Shown here one piece after another: positions 1 through 4,589 of a DNA stretch of 5,591 nucleotides. A program made the position numbers and the translations under genes. Position 1 is the stretch's first letter, and each line of letters opens with the position of its first letter. The notes below the pieces were generated by a model that was not told where the DNA came from, did not search any database, and worked only from the letters and a program-made list of their open reading frames with translations. The stretch comes from Thermoleophilia bacterium (GTDB lineage Bacteria; Actinomycetota; Thermoleophilia; Gaiellales; SKUG01): contig JAOPYU010000295.1 of the NCBI GenBank assembly GCA_025964455.1, positions 1-5,591 of the forward strand, read 5' to 3'.

Positions 1-475
1 AGACACGCGCATCGCCGAGTTCGGGGCCGGATGCTTCTGGGGACTCGAGGTGACCTTCCGCAACGTCGAGGGCGTCGTCGACGTTGCCGTGGGCTATGAG
101 GGCGGACATGTCCCCAACCCCACCTACGAGCAGGTGTGCGTCGGCAGCTCCGGGCACGCGGAGGCGGTGCGCGTCGAGTTCGATCCCGACGTCGTGTCCT
201 ACGATGCGCTCGTCGGCATCCTCTTCGACAACCACGATCCGACCACGAGGAATCGCCAGGGGTGGGACGTCGGCTCCCAGTACCGCTCGGTGATCTTCGT
301 CCGCGATGCCACGCAGCGCGCGACGGCGCTGCGGATCATCCGCGCGCTCGAGGACAGCCGCATCTTCCGGGGACCCATCACGACGACCATCGAGGAAGCG
401 TCGACGTTCTGGCGAGCCGAGGAGCGGCACCAGAACTACCTGGTCAAGCACGGCCGAGCGACCTGCAGGATCTGA
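1..475 (+). CDS. msrA: Peptide-methionine (S)-S-oxide reductase MsrA, 5' end missing
   Basis: The reading frame is open from base 2 and gives 157 residues before TGA at 473-475; the true start lies left of the window. MsrA reduces the S-epimer of methionine sulfoxide, free or in proteins, and repairs oxidative damage in the cytosol. Seen here: the GCFWG active-site motif at fragment residues 10-14 (catalytic Cys11), then YEQVCVGSSGHAEAV, the family's usual YEQVCxGxTGHAEAV block, GSQYRSVIF, and HQNYLVKH near the C-terminus. All are hallmark MsrA segments in the right order and spacing. A Cys three residues from the end (ATCRI) could be the recycling cysteine, as in other short actinobacterial forms; this is inference. 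Only a few N-terminal residues should be missing, because GCFWG normally lies close to the start. A GTG at 50-52 is inside the fold, after the catalytic Cys, and cannot be the real start. The next gene follows after 151 bp on the same strand. Confidence 0.96.
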   Translation, partial: DTRIAEFGAGCFWGLEVTFRNVEGVVDVAVGYEGGHVPNPTYEQVCVGSSGHAEAVRVEFDPDVVSYDALVGILFDNHDPTTRNRQGWDVGSQYRSVIFVRDATQRATALRIIRALEDSRIFRGPITTTIEEASTFWRAEERHQNYLVKHGRATCRI

Positions 476-626
476 GCGGGTCGTGGCTGGGACGCCCCGG
501 CCATGGGCGTGTCCGGCGCCGGCCACGCGCGCGCCTGCTCCGGCGCACCGAGCCGGTGGGTGCCTACGATCCATGCTGCGACCGCCAGACCGGCGCGCCG
601 CGCGACGACCGAAAGGCTCCGCCACG

Positions 627-1196
627 ATGGCCACGTACCAGCACGCCGCCCCTGCGCCCTCCCGTTCCAGCGGGACCGACGTCGCCGCGTGGGCGCTCAT
701 CGCACTCGTCGTCGCCCTGATCTGCGCCGGCGTCGGCTGGGCCGTCGCCCGCCAGGACGTGCCGAGCCGCCAAGACGTGGCCGAGACGAGCGAGCTGGCA
801 GCACGTGAAGCGCTCGTACGCGGCGAATCGACCGGGTTCGCGGCAGGCGCGCGACTGGGCCGCAACGAAGCGGCACTCAAGGCGAAGGGTTCGATCCTCG
901 CCGAGCGTCGCGCCGCGACGCGTGAAGGCTACGACGCAGGCTTCCAGAGCGGTCGCTCCAAGGCCGGGGACCCCGATGCGTACCTCAGCTCCACTGCCGG
1001 CGCGGGCGCCTACCCGAGCGCCGGGTACGAGGACATCCTCGCTGCCGGCCTGTTCGGCGCCGACGCGCCCGGCTTCTCCGACAGCGCCTACGACTCGCTC
1101 GGCTACGGCGCTGGCGTGACCTCGCCCTACCTGGGCACCACGAGCCGCGGAACGAGCCTCGGCGACGACGCCTCGTACCCGGGCCTCGGCTACTAG
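627..1196 (+). CDS. Single-pass membrane protein with glycine-every-fourth-residue blocks and Gly/Tyr-rich tail
   Basis: The frame gives 189 residues from ATG 627 to TAG 1194-1196. I chose this start because GAAAGG (611-616) lies 10 bp upstream and the protein then opens with a short polar stretch before the membrane segment; a longer frame upstream is only a shadow with Arg-rich composition. Residues 1-18 are polar. Residues 19-41 (VAAWALIALVVALICAGVGW...) form one transmembrane helix, followed by a helical Ala/Glu/Arg-rich region. Within that region glycines fall at 66, 70, 74 and 78, and again at 101, 105 and 109, an exact 4-residue period. Residues 115-189 are low-complexity, rich in Gly, Tyr, Ser, Ala and Asp, and probably disordered. 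The 4-residue glycine pattern recalls the GX3 repeats of Yae1/Lto1-like proteins and of helix-packing motifs, but I do not recognise a family. Function unknown. It ends 5 bp before the stop of the convergent gene. Confidence 0.8.
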   Translation: MATYQHAAPAPSRSSGTDVAAWALIALVVALICAGVGWAVARQDVPSRQDVAETSELAAREALVRGESTGFAAGARLGRNEAALKAKGSILAERRAATREGYDAGFQSGRSKAGDPDAYLSSTAGAGAYPSAGYEDILAAGLFGADAPGFSDSAYDSLGYGAGVTSPYLGTTSRGTSLGDDASYPGLGY

Positions 1197-1201
1197 CTCC
1201 G

Positions 1202-2143
1202 TCAGCGGTCGCCGGCCGCGCGGGATTCCTGCGAGCCGGAATCCGCATCGCCCGGGCCCGGCAGCACCGTGCGCATGCGCCGCATGATCTCGGCCTGCGT
1301 GTTGGGGTTGGCGAGCAGGTAGCCCCCGACCAGGCGCTGGAATGCGGCACGCGTGATCGACCACGTGAGCGCGTGCTCGGAGGCCTCGACCGTCGCCGTG
1401 CGCGGCATGTCGAGGAGCAGGGCCGTCTCCCCGAAGAAGTCGCCGGGCTCCAGCTCGGCCACGACCTCGCCGTCGCGGATCACCCGCACCGCGCCTTCGA
1501 GCAGGATGTAGAACCGGTCGCCCGGATCGCCCTGCTCGACGATCGCCGCACGCTCGGGATACCAGCGGTGCTCGGCGTGCTTGAGCACGAACTCCAGGTC
1601 TGCCTCGGGCAGCCGTCGCAGCAGGTCGAGCTCGCGGATACGTAGCCGTCCGTGCCCGAGCCCCAGCGGTTCGTCGCCGACCGGCACCGGCGCCGTGCGG
1701 CGTTGTCGCTCGCGCAGCACCCGGAAGACCAGGACGTGCTCGGCGATGCGACGGTGGAAGGTCAGTGCATCGAAGGCATACGCGCGCAGCGGCATCGTCC
1801 CGTGGACGCGCACGGTCGCATTGCGCGCCTGGTTGGTCAGCAGCCCCAGCTCGCCGAAGTAGGAGCCGAGGGACAAGCGCGCGACGACGCGTTCGAGGCC
1901 GCTGCGGTCGCGTCGCAGGACATCCGCGCTGCCGCTGCGGATCACATAGAAGCGCTTGTCGCTCTCGTCGCCCTGGGCGACGACACGTTCGCCGGGGTCG
2001 AACTCGTGCTCCTCGGCGCTGCGAGCGATCTCCCACAGCGTGGGGTCGTCGATCTCGAAGAGGATCGGCACGCTGCGCAGGAAGCCGAAGCACTTCTCCG
2101 CACGGCCCATCGCCATCGCATCGTCGGTCATCGGTCCATCCAT
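1202..2143 (-). CDS. Tandem cyclic-nucleotide-binding-domain protein
   Basis: The protein has 313 residues, from ATG (complement of 2141-2143) to TGA (complement of 1202-1204). Two cNMP-binding (CAP/PKA-regulatory-type) domains are visible. Domain 1 spans about residues 18-137, with phosphate-binding cassette FGELGLLTNQARNATV (96-111; Glu98, Arg107). Domain 2 spans about 168-275, with FFGETALLLDMPRTATV (cassette Glu239, Arg248). Both keep the Glu and Arg that in this family contact the ribose and phosphate, so both could bind cAMP or cGMP. There is no helix-turn-helix, kinase, channel or cyclase segment. It is therefore not a Crp-type transcription factor but a free regulatory subunit or sensor; its partner is unknown. 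Start choice: GGGGTGG lies a few bases before this ATG. Other in-frame starts exist at 2131 (inside) and at 2203 and 2392 (outside), but the sequence before residue 1 has no domain-like character. Convergent with the membrane-protein gene across a 5-bp gap. Confidence 0.88.
   Translation of the reverse strand: MDGPMTDDAMAMGRAEKCFGFLRSVPILFEIDDPTLWEIARSAEEHEFDPGERVVAQGDESDKRFYVIRSGSADVLRRDRSGLERVVARLSLGSYFGELGLLTNQARNATVRVHGTMPLRAYAFDALTFHRRIAEHVLVFRVLRERQRRTAPVPVGDEPLGLGHGRLRIRELDLLRRLPEADLEFVLKHAEHRWYPERAAIVEQGDPGDRFYILLEGAVRVIRDGEVVAELEPGDFFGETALLLDMPRTATVEASEHALTWSITRAAFQRLVGGYLLANPNTQAEIMRRMRTVLPGPGDADSGSQESRAAGDR
1220..1246. terminator. Possible hairpin at the convergent gene ends
   Basis: GCGGGATTCC (1220-1229) pairs with GGAATCCGC (1238-1246), a 9-bp stem with one bulged G and an 8-base loop. 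It sits in the last codons of the cyclic-nucleotide-binding gene, just past the stop of the convergent membrane-protein gene. No T-run follows on the + strand, so intrinsic termination is uncertain; it may only slow polymerase or protect the 3' end. Confidence 0.3.
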
Positions 2144-2347
2144 GTTCCACCCCGCGACATGTCCGAACTCGACCGGATCTCGCTCGCACCGATTCGCATC
2201 CATCCACGCAATGATCGGCAGATCGGCCCGCCACGGGTGTAAGGGTTCTGTTCGGACGGCACGAAGATCGGATCGATCCTGCTGAAATCGGGCTTGCGCG
2301 TGGTCCTCGAACTGGTTCTCAACCCCGAGTCGGTCTGGCGCGGGCGC

Positions 2348-2353
2348 TAGGAT
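2348..2353 (+). promoter_or_regulatory. Possible -10 box of the cold-shock gene
   Basis: TAGGAT matches the -10 consensus at 4 of 6 positions and is followed by a T-run. No good -35 lies 16-18 bp upstream. Use of this box would give a 5' leader of roughly 90 bases, in keeping with the long leaders typical of cspA-type genes. Weak evidence. Confidence 0.3.
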
Positions 2354-2363
2354 TTTTGCTACT

Positions 2364-2393
2364 GGTGGCGACTTCGCCTTCGAGGGCGTCACC
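2364..2393 (+). promoter_or_regulatory. Hairpin in the csp leader
   Basis: GGTGGCG (2364-2370) pairs with CGTCACC (2387-2393), seven pairs with one G-U. An inner CCT/AGG helix (2377-2379 with 2383-2385) is closed by a TCG loop. If transcription starts near 2360, this structure lies at the very 5' end of the csp mRNA, where structured leaders of cold-shock genes act in stability or temperature response. The role here is inferred. Confidence 0.35.
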
Positions 2394-2451
2394 TGTCAGC
2401 GGCTCCCGCCACAGCGGCAGGGGCTCACACATCAAGAAAGCGGTACGCAAC

Positions 2452-2655
2452 ATGGCACGTGGCACGGTGAAGTGGTTCGACGGCGAAAAGGGGTTCGGTT
2501 TCATCACCCCCGAGGACGGCGGCAAGGACCTCTTTGTCCATTTCTCCAACATCTCCGGATCGGGCTTCAAGTCGCTCGAGGAGGGACAGCAGGTCCAGTT
2601 CGAGGTCGGTGAGGGCCGCAAGGGTCCCGAGGCGACGGACGTGCAGCCGGTCTGA
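2452..2655 (+). CDS. CspA-family cold-shock protein
   Basis: A 67-residue protein, the usual length for a bacterial single-domain cold-shock protein. It is a five-stranded OB-fold RNA/ssDNA-binding protein that acts as an RNA chaperone in the cytosol. Seen here: the canonical opening [18 protein letters not shown]1 motif KGFGFI at residues 13-18, RNP2 motif LFVHF at 27-31, and the later GQQVQFEV and GPEATDV blocks. The start is ATG 2452, because family members begin 3-5 residues before GTVKWF. The upstream purine stretch AAGAAAG (2434-2440) is rather far for an SD, so initiation signals look weak, and a leader hairpin lies further upstream. Two hairpins follow the stop, the second a strong terminator, so the gene is probably monocistronic. 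Which of several paralogues it is (cspA, B or C) cannot be told. Confidence 0.97.
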   Translation: MARGTVKWFDGEKGFGFITPEDGGKDLFVHFSNISGSGFKSLEEGQQVQFEVGEGRKGPEATDVQPV

Positions 2656-2667
2656 TCCGGCTGGAGG

Positions 2668-2699
2668 CCGCGAAGGAGCCATGCTGCTCGCTTCGGCGG
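2668..2699 (+). other. First hairpin downstream of csp
   Basis: CCGC-GAAG-GAGC (2668-2679) pairs with GCTC-CTTC-GCGG (2686-2699) with single-base bulges at 2690 and 2695 and a 6-base loop. It lies between the csp stop and the strong terminator and may stabilise the 3' end of the short mRNA. No T-run follows. Confidence 0.4.
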
Positions 2700-2711
2700 T
2701 TTGAGACGACC

Positions 2712-2752
2712 GGGGGCGCGATCCGATGCGGATCGCGCCCCCTTCGTGTTCT
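2712..2752 (+). terminator. Strong intrinsic terminator after csp
   Basis: A perfect 14-bp stem, 2712-2725 with 2729-2742 (GGGGGCGCGATCCG and its exact complement), is closed by a 3-base loop. It is followed by the T-rich tail TTCGTGTTCT (2743-2752). It ends the csp transcript and isolates it from the tRNA gene about 40 bp downstream. Confidence 0.85.
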
Positions 2753-2780
2753 GGCAATCTCCACACCCGCCGTATACGAT
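2752..2780 (+). promoter_or_regulatory. Possible promoter of tRNA-Gly
   Basis: TACGAT (2775-2780, 4 of 6 to consensus) lies 17 bp after TGGCAA (2752-2757, 3 of 6). The start would fall about 6 bp before the mature tRNA. The location directly after the csp terminator supports a dedicated promoter, but the boxes themselves are only moderate. Confidence 0.4.
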
Positions 2781-2792
2781 GCGCGGGTACCG

Positions 2793-2863
2793 GCGGGTAT
2801 GGTGAAGTGGTATCACGAGAGCTTCCCAAGCTCTAATTGCGGGTTCGATTCCCGCTACCCGCT
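2793..2863 (+). tRNA. tRNA-Gly(CCC)
   Basis: A complete cloverleaf of 71 bases. The acceptor stem GCGGGTA pairs with TACCCGC (2793-2799 with 2856-2862), with discriminator T2863. The D stem is GTGA/TCAC (2802-2805 with 2813-2816). The anticodon stem AGAGC/GCTCT (2818-2822 with 2830-2834) encloses loop TTCCCAA, giving anticodon CCC (2825-2827), which reads the Gly codon GGG. The variable loop is 4 bases, and the T stem GCGGG/CCCGC encloses loop TTCGATT. CCA is not encoded. The 3' part, from base 2840, is duplicated at 4590-4616, so the gene is the integration target of the neighbouring element, and its current 3' end would have come from the incoming element while keeping the tRNA intact. Confidence 0.96.
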
Positions 2864-2866
2864 CCT
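2840..2866 (+). repeat. Putative attL, 27-bp copy in the tRNA-Gly 3' end
   Basis: Bases 2840-2866 cover most of the T arm, the 3' acceptor strand, the discriminator and three following bases. They are identical over all 27 positions to 4590-4616 and diverge on both sides (2839 G against C; 2867 C against T). Same orientation. This is the classic layout of a tyrosine-recombinase attachment site in a tRNA gene. Confidence 0.85.
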
Positions 2867-2930
2867 CTACACGGAAGCCCCAGAACCCCGCTCCGGAGCC
2901 GGATCTGAGGCGCAGCCGAGCTGGTGCGGC

Positions 2931-3503
2931 GTGTCGCACGCACCCGCCGCTCCACCCGCCAGCGCGCACCAGCGCCTACGACGGCCTGCTGACGGGGCTC
3001 CTCGCAGGCCTCGCAGGCATCGCAGCCTCGCCGTCATCCTCATCGCCGGCCTCCTCGCGGCACCCCGCGCCGACGCCCTAACCGCAACTAGCTGGTGCAA
3101 CCGACCAACGTTCACCCCGCACCACGGGATCGATTGCGTGTTTCCAGCGCACCACCGACCGCGGGCGCACCGCATCATCGAGTGCGAATCCACCGCCTCA
3201 GCTCCTGAACGCATCGCGCGGTCTCGCGGCCTCGGACGCTGGGCACGCGACTACGCCACCGGCACGCACGTCGGGATCTTCCAGCTTGAATCACGCGAAC
3301 GCCGCGCGCACGGCTGGTGCGCCATCGGCACACCGGCCCTGCTCCAGGTTAGCCCCGCTCGCAGCCTGCCGCTCACGGGGCGGGCAGCCATGGGTGTGCC
3401 TCACACTATGGATGGGACACTCGGTGACGCTCACCCTGCGCCGCTACACCCGCCTGTTGGAGAGCAGCGCAAGGCCGCGATCGCGACGCCGCGGACGACC
3501 TGA
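2931..3503 (+). CDS. Secreted lysozyme/transglycosylase-like protein, probably truncated
   Basis: The frame gives 190 residues from GTG 2931 to TGA 3501-3503. The GTG is the first plausible start after attL; its SD is poor. The N-terminus is Arg-rich (residues 15-31), then hydrophobic (33-44), then APRADA-L, a good signal-peptidase site after residue 49. The mature part has Cys56, Cys69, Cys85 and Cys130, the segment RIIECES (Glu86 the likely catalytic acid) and, about 30 residues on, VGIFQLES. This ECES...GIFQ pairing is typical of lysozyme-like/SLT folds of secreted actinobacterial proteins that cleave peptidoglycan. After residue about 140 the resemblance stops. The last 50 residues overlap, in another frame, the recombinase remnant, so the true 3' half seems to have been lost at a junction. 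It may be a pseudogene, and the family call rests on short motifs. Position inside the tRNA-bounded island suggests transfer. Confidence 0.5.
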   Translation: MSHAPAAPPASAHQRLRRPADGAPRRPRRHRSLAVILIAGLLAAPRADALTATSWCNRPTFTPHHGIDCVFPAHHRPRAHRIIECESTASAPERIARSRGLGRWARDYATGTHVGIFQLESRERRAHGWCAIGTPALLQVSPARSLPLTGRAAMGVPHTMDGTLGDAHPAPLHPPVGEQRKAAIATPRTT

Positions 3504-3514
3504 TCGATTTCTTC
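3385..3514 (+). pseudogene. Remnant of a tyrosine recombinase (integrase) C-terminus
   Basis: In one frame bases 3400-3468 read LTLWMGHSVTLTLRRYTRLLE and onward. This matches the last catalytic block of phage-type tyrosine recombinases: GH (catalytic His) and, nine residues later, Tyr in RYT, the same His-to-Tyr distance as the XerC LGHxxxxTTxxYTH motif. The expected acidic helix that closes such proteins appears only after a frame change: bases 3482-3514 in another frame read RDAADDLIDFFG. No box with the two catalytic Arg or the core domain is seen upstream; that space is occupied by the lysozyme-like frame. The gene is thus a 3' fragment with a frameshift and cannot be active. The family identification rests on a short motif plus its setting inside tRNA-bounded repeats. 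The left limit is uncertain. Confidence 0.55.
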
Positions 3515-3524
3515 GGCTCATCCG

Positions 3525-3560
3525 TTGTAATGATATATCGCTTACGCTATACTTTGGCTA
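3525..3560 (+). promoter_or_regulatory. Toxin-antitoxin promoter, apparently leaderless
   Basis: -35 TTGTAA (3525-3530, 4 of 6) and -10 TATACT (3548-3553, 5 of 6) are separated by exactly 17 bp. A start 7 bases after the -10 falls on A3560 of the toxin ATG, so the mRNA would be leaderless, as is common in actinobacteria. No SD site lies before this ATG. The spacer holds the perfect palindrome GATATATC (3532-3539), a possible operator for the antitoxin. Confidence 0.65.
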
Positions 3561-3856
3561 TGGCGGACATCGAAAATACCTCAATCGAAGATCCCGAGCT
3601 GTTCAAGGCGTGGATGAGCAGCAAGGCCGTTCAATCCAACCGCAAGCGGGTAGTAGCCAAAATGCTGCTCCTGCCCCATCATGGACTGGCGTGGGGAACA
3701 GACCATGTGCGGCATGTAGACGGTAACTTGCATGAGCTGAAGGTCATGCACTACCGGCTATATTTCCGCTACGAGAAGCCCACCGCACGCTTCGTTTGGT
3801 ACGGAACAAAGGGCACTCAGCAGGCCGATATACAGAAGGCTCAAGGAATCGAATAG
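3560..3856 (+). CDS. HigB/Gp49-like toxin of a type II toxin-antitoxin system
   Basis: 98 residues from ATG 3560 to TAG 3854-3856. An ATG at 3530 would overlap the -35 box, so the inner start fits the promoter. The protein resembles the phage-derived Gp49-like branch of the RelE/ParE superfamily (HigB type), whose members generally cleave mRNA at the ribosome. Visible: KRVVAKMLLLPHHGLAWG (positively charged helix plus turn), RHVDGNLHELKVMHYRLYFRY (residues 55-75, the family's glyELR...yRi.f strands) and FVWYGTKGTQQADIQKAQ at the end, a shortened form of the family's hGFxKKtqktPxxEixxA block. Toxin-before-antitoxin order is the higBA arrangement. The N-terminal 25 residues (MADIENTSIEDPELFKAWM) are not typical of the family, and the protein stops soon after the last motif. 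Activity is inferred. The antitoxin gene starts 57 bp downstream. Confidence 0.75.
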   Translation: MADIENTSIEDPELFKAWMSSKAVQSNRKRVVAKMLLLPHHGLAWGTDHVRHVDGNLHELKVMHYRLYFRYEKPTARFVWYGTKGTQQADIQKAQGIE

Positions 3857-3865
3857 CGAATCCGA

Positions 3866-3871
3866 TATAGT
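3866..3871 (+). promoter_or_regulatory. Possible internal -10 for the antitoxin
   Basis: TATAGT (5 of 6 to consensus) lies within CCGATATAGTG just after the toxin stop. No recognisable -35 is 16-18 bp upstream. An extra antitoxin promoter would help keep antitoxin in excess. The GATATA core also occurs in the palindrome of the main promoter, so it may instead be a second repressor half-site. Low confidence. Confidence 0.3.
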
Positions 3872-3877
3872 GAGCCA

Positions 3878-3897
3878 CGGTCCTCGCCCAAGGACCG
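3878..3897 (+). promoter_or_regulatory. Perfect hairpin between toxin and antitoxin
   Basis: CGGTCCT (3878-3884) pairs exactly with AGGACCG (3891-3897) around the 6-base loop CGCCCA. It lies 5 bases before the antitoxin SD GAAAGGA (3902-3908). As DNA it is an inverted repeat that could bind the dimeric HTH antitoxin. As RNA it could slow polymerase, be a processing point, or expose the strong SD so that antitoxin is made more than toxin. No T-run follows, so it is not a standard terminator. Confidence 0.5.
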
Positions 3898-3913
3898 CTA
3901 CGAAAGGAACATA

Positions 3914-4402
3914 ATGCCCGACTCAACAACCGGCGCCACCCCGCTCGAGGATGTACTCGCGGAGATGGCAGCCGAGGACGAGAGCTTTGCCGCCGACCTC
4001 AAGGAGGTCCAGCCCGTCGTCAACCTAGTCAAGGCCATCACAGGAATCCGCAAGGCCCGAGGTGTCACCCAGAAGCAGCTAGCCGACCAGGTCGGAACAA
4101 CTCAGTCGGCGATCGCTCGCCTCGAATCAGGCGACCAAGACCCGCGATGGTCGACAGTGCACAATGTGCTCACCGCTCTCGGCGCTCAGATCCGCTTCCA
4201 CCCCGCTGACAGCGAACTACTGGTACTCACGCAAGCTGAGTTCGACGACATCCTCTCTGGAGCCGTCAACACCGCAGTGGGACAGATGATCGACCAAATG
4301 CGACAGCAGGCCATAGCGGAAGCCATGGTCAAGGTCAGCGCAGCCAAGCGCGCATCACAGAACAGTGAGACCGCATCGAACGCATATCTCGTTCGAGCCT
4401 GA
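3914..4402 (+). CDS. HigA-like antitoxin, XRE-family HTH protein
   Basis: 162 residues from ATG 3914 to TGA 4400-4402, with a good SD AAAGGA (3903-3908) 5 bases upstream. An acidic N-terminal segment (residues 11-33) precedes an XRE/Cro-type helix-turn-helix at about 40-92. The HTH core reads TQKQLADQVGTTQSAIARLESG (52-73), with the classic xTQxxLAxxxGxxQsxIsrlExG pattern. A tail of about 70 residues follows, with a hydrophobic strand (ELLVLTQAEF) and a Met/Gln/Ala-rich helix (120-145). Antitoxins of this kind bind and block the toxin and repress their own operon, with toxin acting as co-repressor. The neighbouring Gp49-like toxin, shared promoter and shared terminator support this. The C-terminal part is long for a minimal HigA and may be a dimerisation or toxin-binding region; that is inference. 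Confidence 0.8.
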   Translation: MPDSTTGATPLEDVLAEMAAEDESFAADLKEVQPVVNLVKAITGIRKARGVTQKQLADQVGTTQSAIARLESGDQDPRWSTVHNVLTALGAQIRFHPADSELLVLTQAEFDDILSGAVNTAVGQMIDQMRQQAIAEAMVKVSAAKRASQNSETASNAYLVRA

Positions 4403-4426
4403 TCCGAGCAGCACGTAGTCGCACAG

Positions 4427-4460
4427 CGGGTCGTCCTTCGGGGCGGCCCGTTGTCGTTCC
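4427..4460 (+). terminator. UUCG-loop terminator of the toxin-antitoxin operon
   Basis: CGGGTCGTCC (4427-4436) pairs with GGGCGGCCCG (4441-4450), ten pairs with two G-U, around the very stable loop TTCG (4437-4440). The T-enriched tail TTGTCGTTCC follows at 4451-4460. It lies 25 bp after the antitoxin stop. Confidence 0.75.
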
Positions 4461-4566
4461 ACCATCCACTCGCCATCTCCACCCGCCAGCGCAGGAACCG
4501 ACCGAGAAACGACGCGGCACCCCAACACCATAAACCCCTGCAAACAGCCACATCCGACCCCAGCGA

Positions 4567-4582
4567 CACGCTTCGGAGCGTG
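4567..4582. repeat. Short inverted repeat next to attR
   Basis: CACGCT (4567-4572) and AGCGTG (4577-4582) form a perfect 6-bp inverted repeat with spacer TCGG, ending 7 bp before the right att copy. It might be part of a recombinase or excisionase binding arm, or chance in GC-rich DNA. Confidence 0.3.
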
Positions 4583-4589
4583 GTGCAAC

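Larger units (their letters stand above)
2144..2451. other. Gene-free divergent region between the cNMP-binding gene and csp
   Basis: This 308-bp stretch separates two divergent genes and must hold both promoters. Open frames crossing it are shadows without family resemblance. Visible signals are a 10-bp perfect palindrome GGATCGATCC at 2270-2279 (possible operator, or chance), a TAGGAT box at 2348-2353 that could be the -10 of the cold-shock gene, and a leader hairpin at 2364-2393. I see no convincing -35 element for either direction and no small gene with an SD site. Confidence 0.6.

Noticed and set aside
490..516. Terminator after msrA
   Set aside because: GGACGCCC and GGGCGTGTCC can pair with a bulge, but no T-run follows and the next gene is on the same strand.
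564..2234. Long leftward open frame (about 550 residues)
   Set aside because: It is an Arg/Ala/Gly-rich shadow of the two real genes on this stretch, typical of GC-rich DNA, with no domain-like segment.
2144..2392. N-terminal extension of the cyclic-nucleotide-binding protein to ATG at 2392
   Set aside because: The added 83 residues lack any domain character and would cover the csp leader; the ATG at 2143 has a better SD-like site.
2799..2930. Coding sequence running through the tRNA into the lysozyme-like frame
   Set aside because: The frame is open by chance across the tRNA; the tRNA is unambiguous, and the signal peptide places the start near 2931.
3530..3559. Toxin start at ATG 3530
   Set aside because: It overlaps the -35 box and would place ten residues ahead of the family-like start; 3560 fits the promoter.
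4461..4589. Small gene between the TA terminator and attR
   Set aside because: No start with an SD site and no protein-like frame; it looks like non-coding element end.
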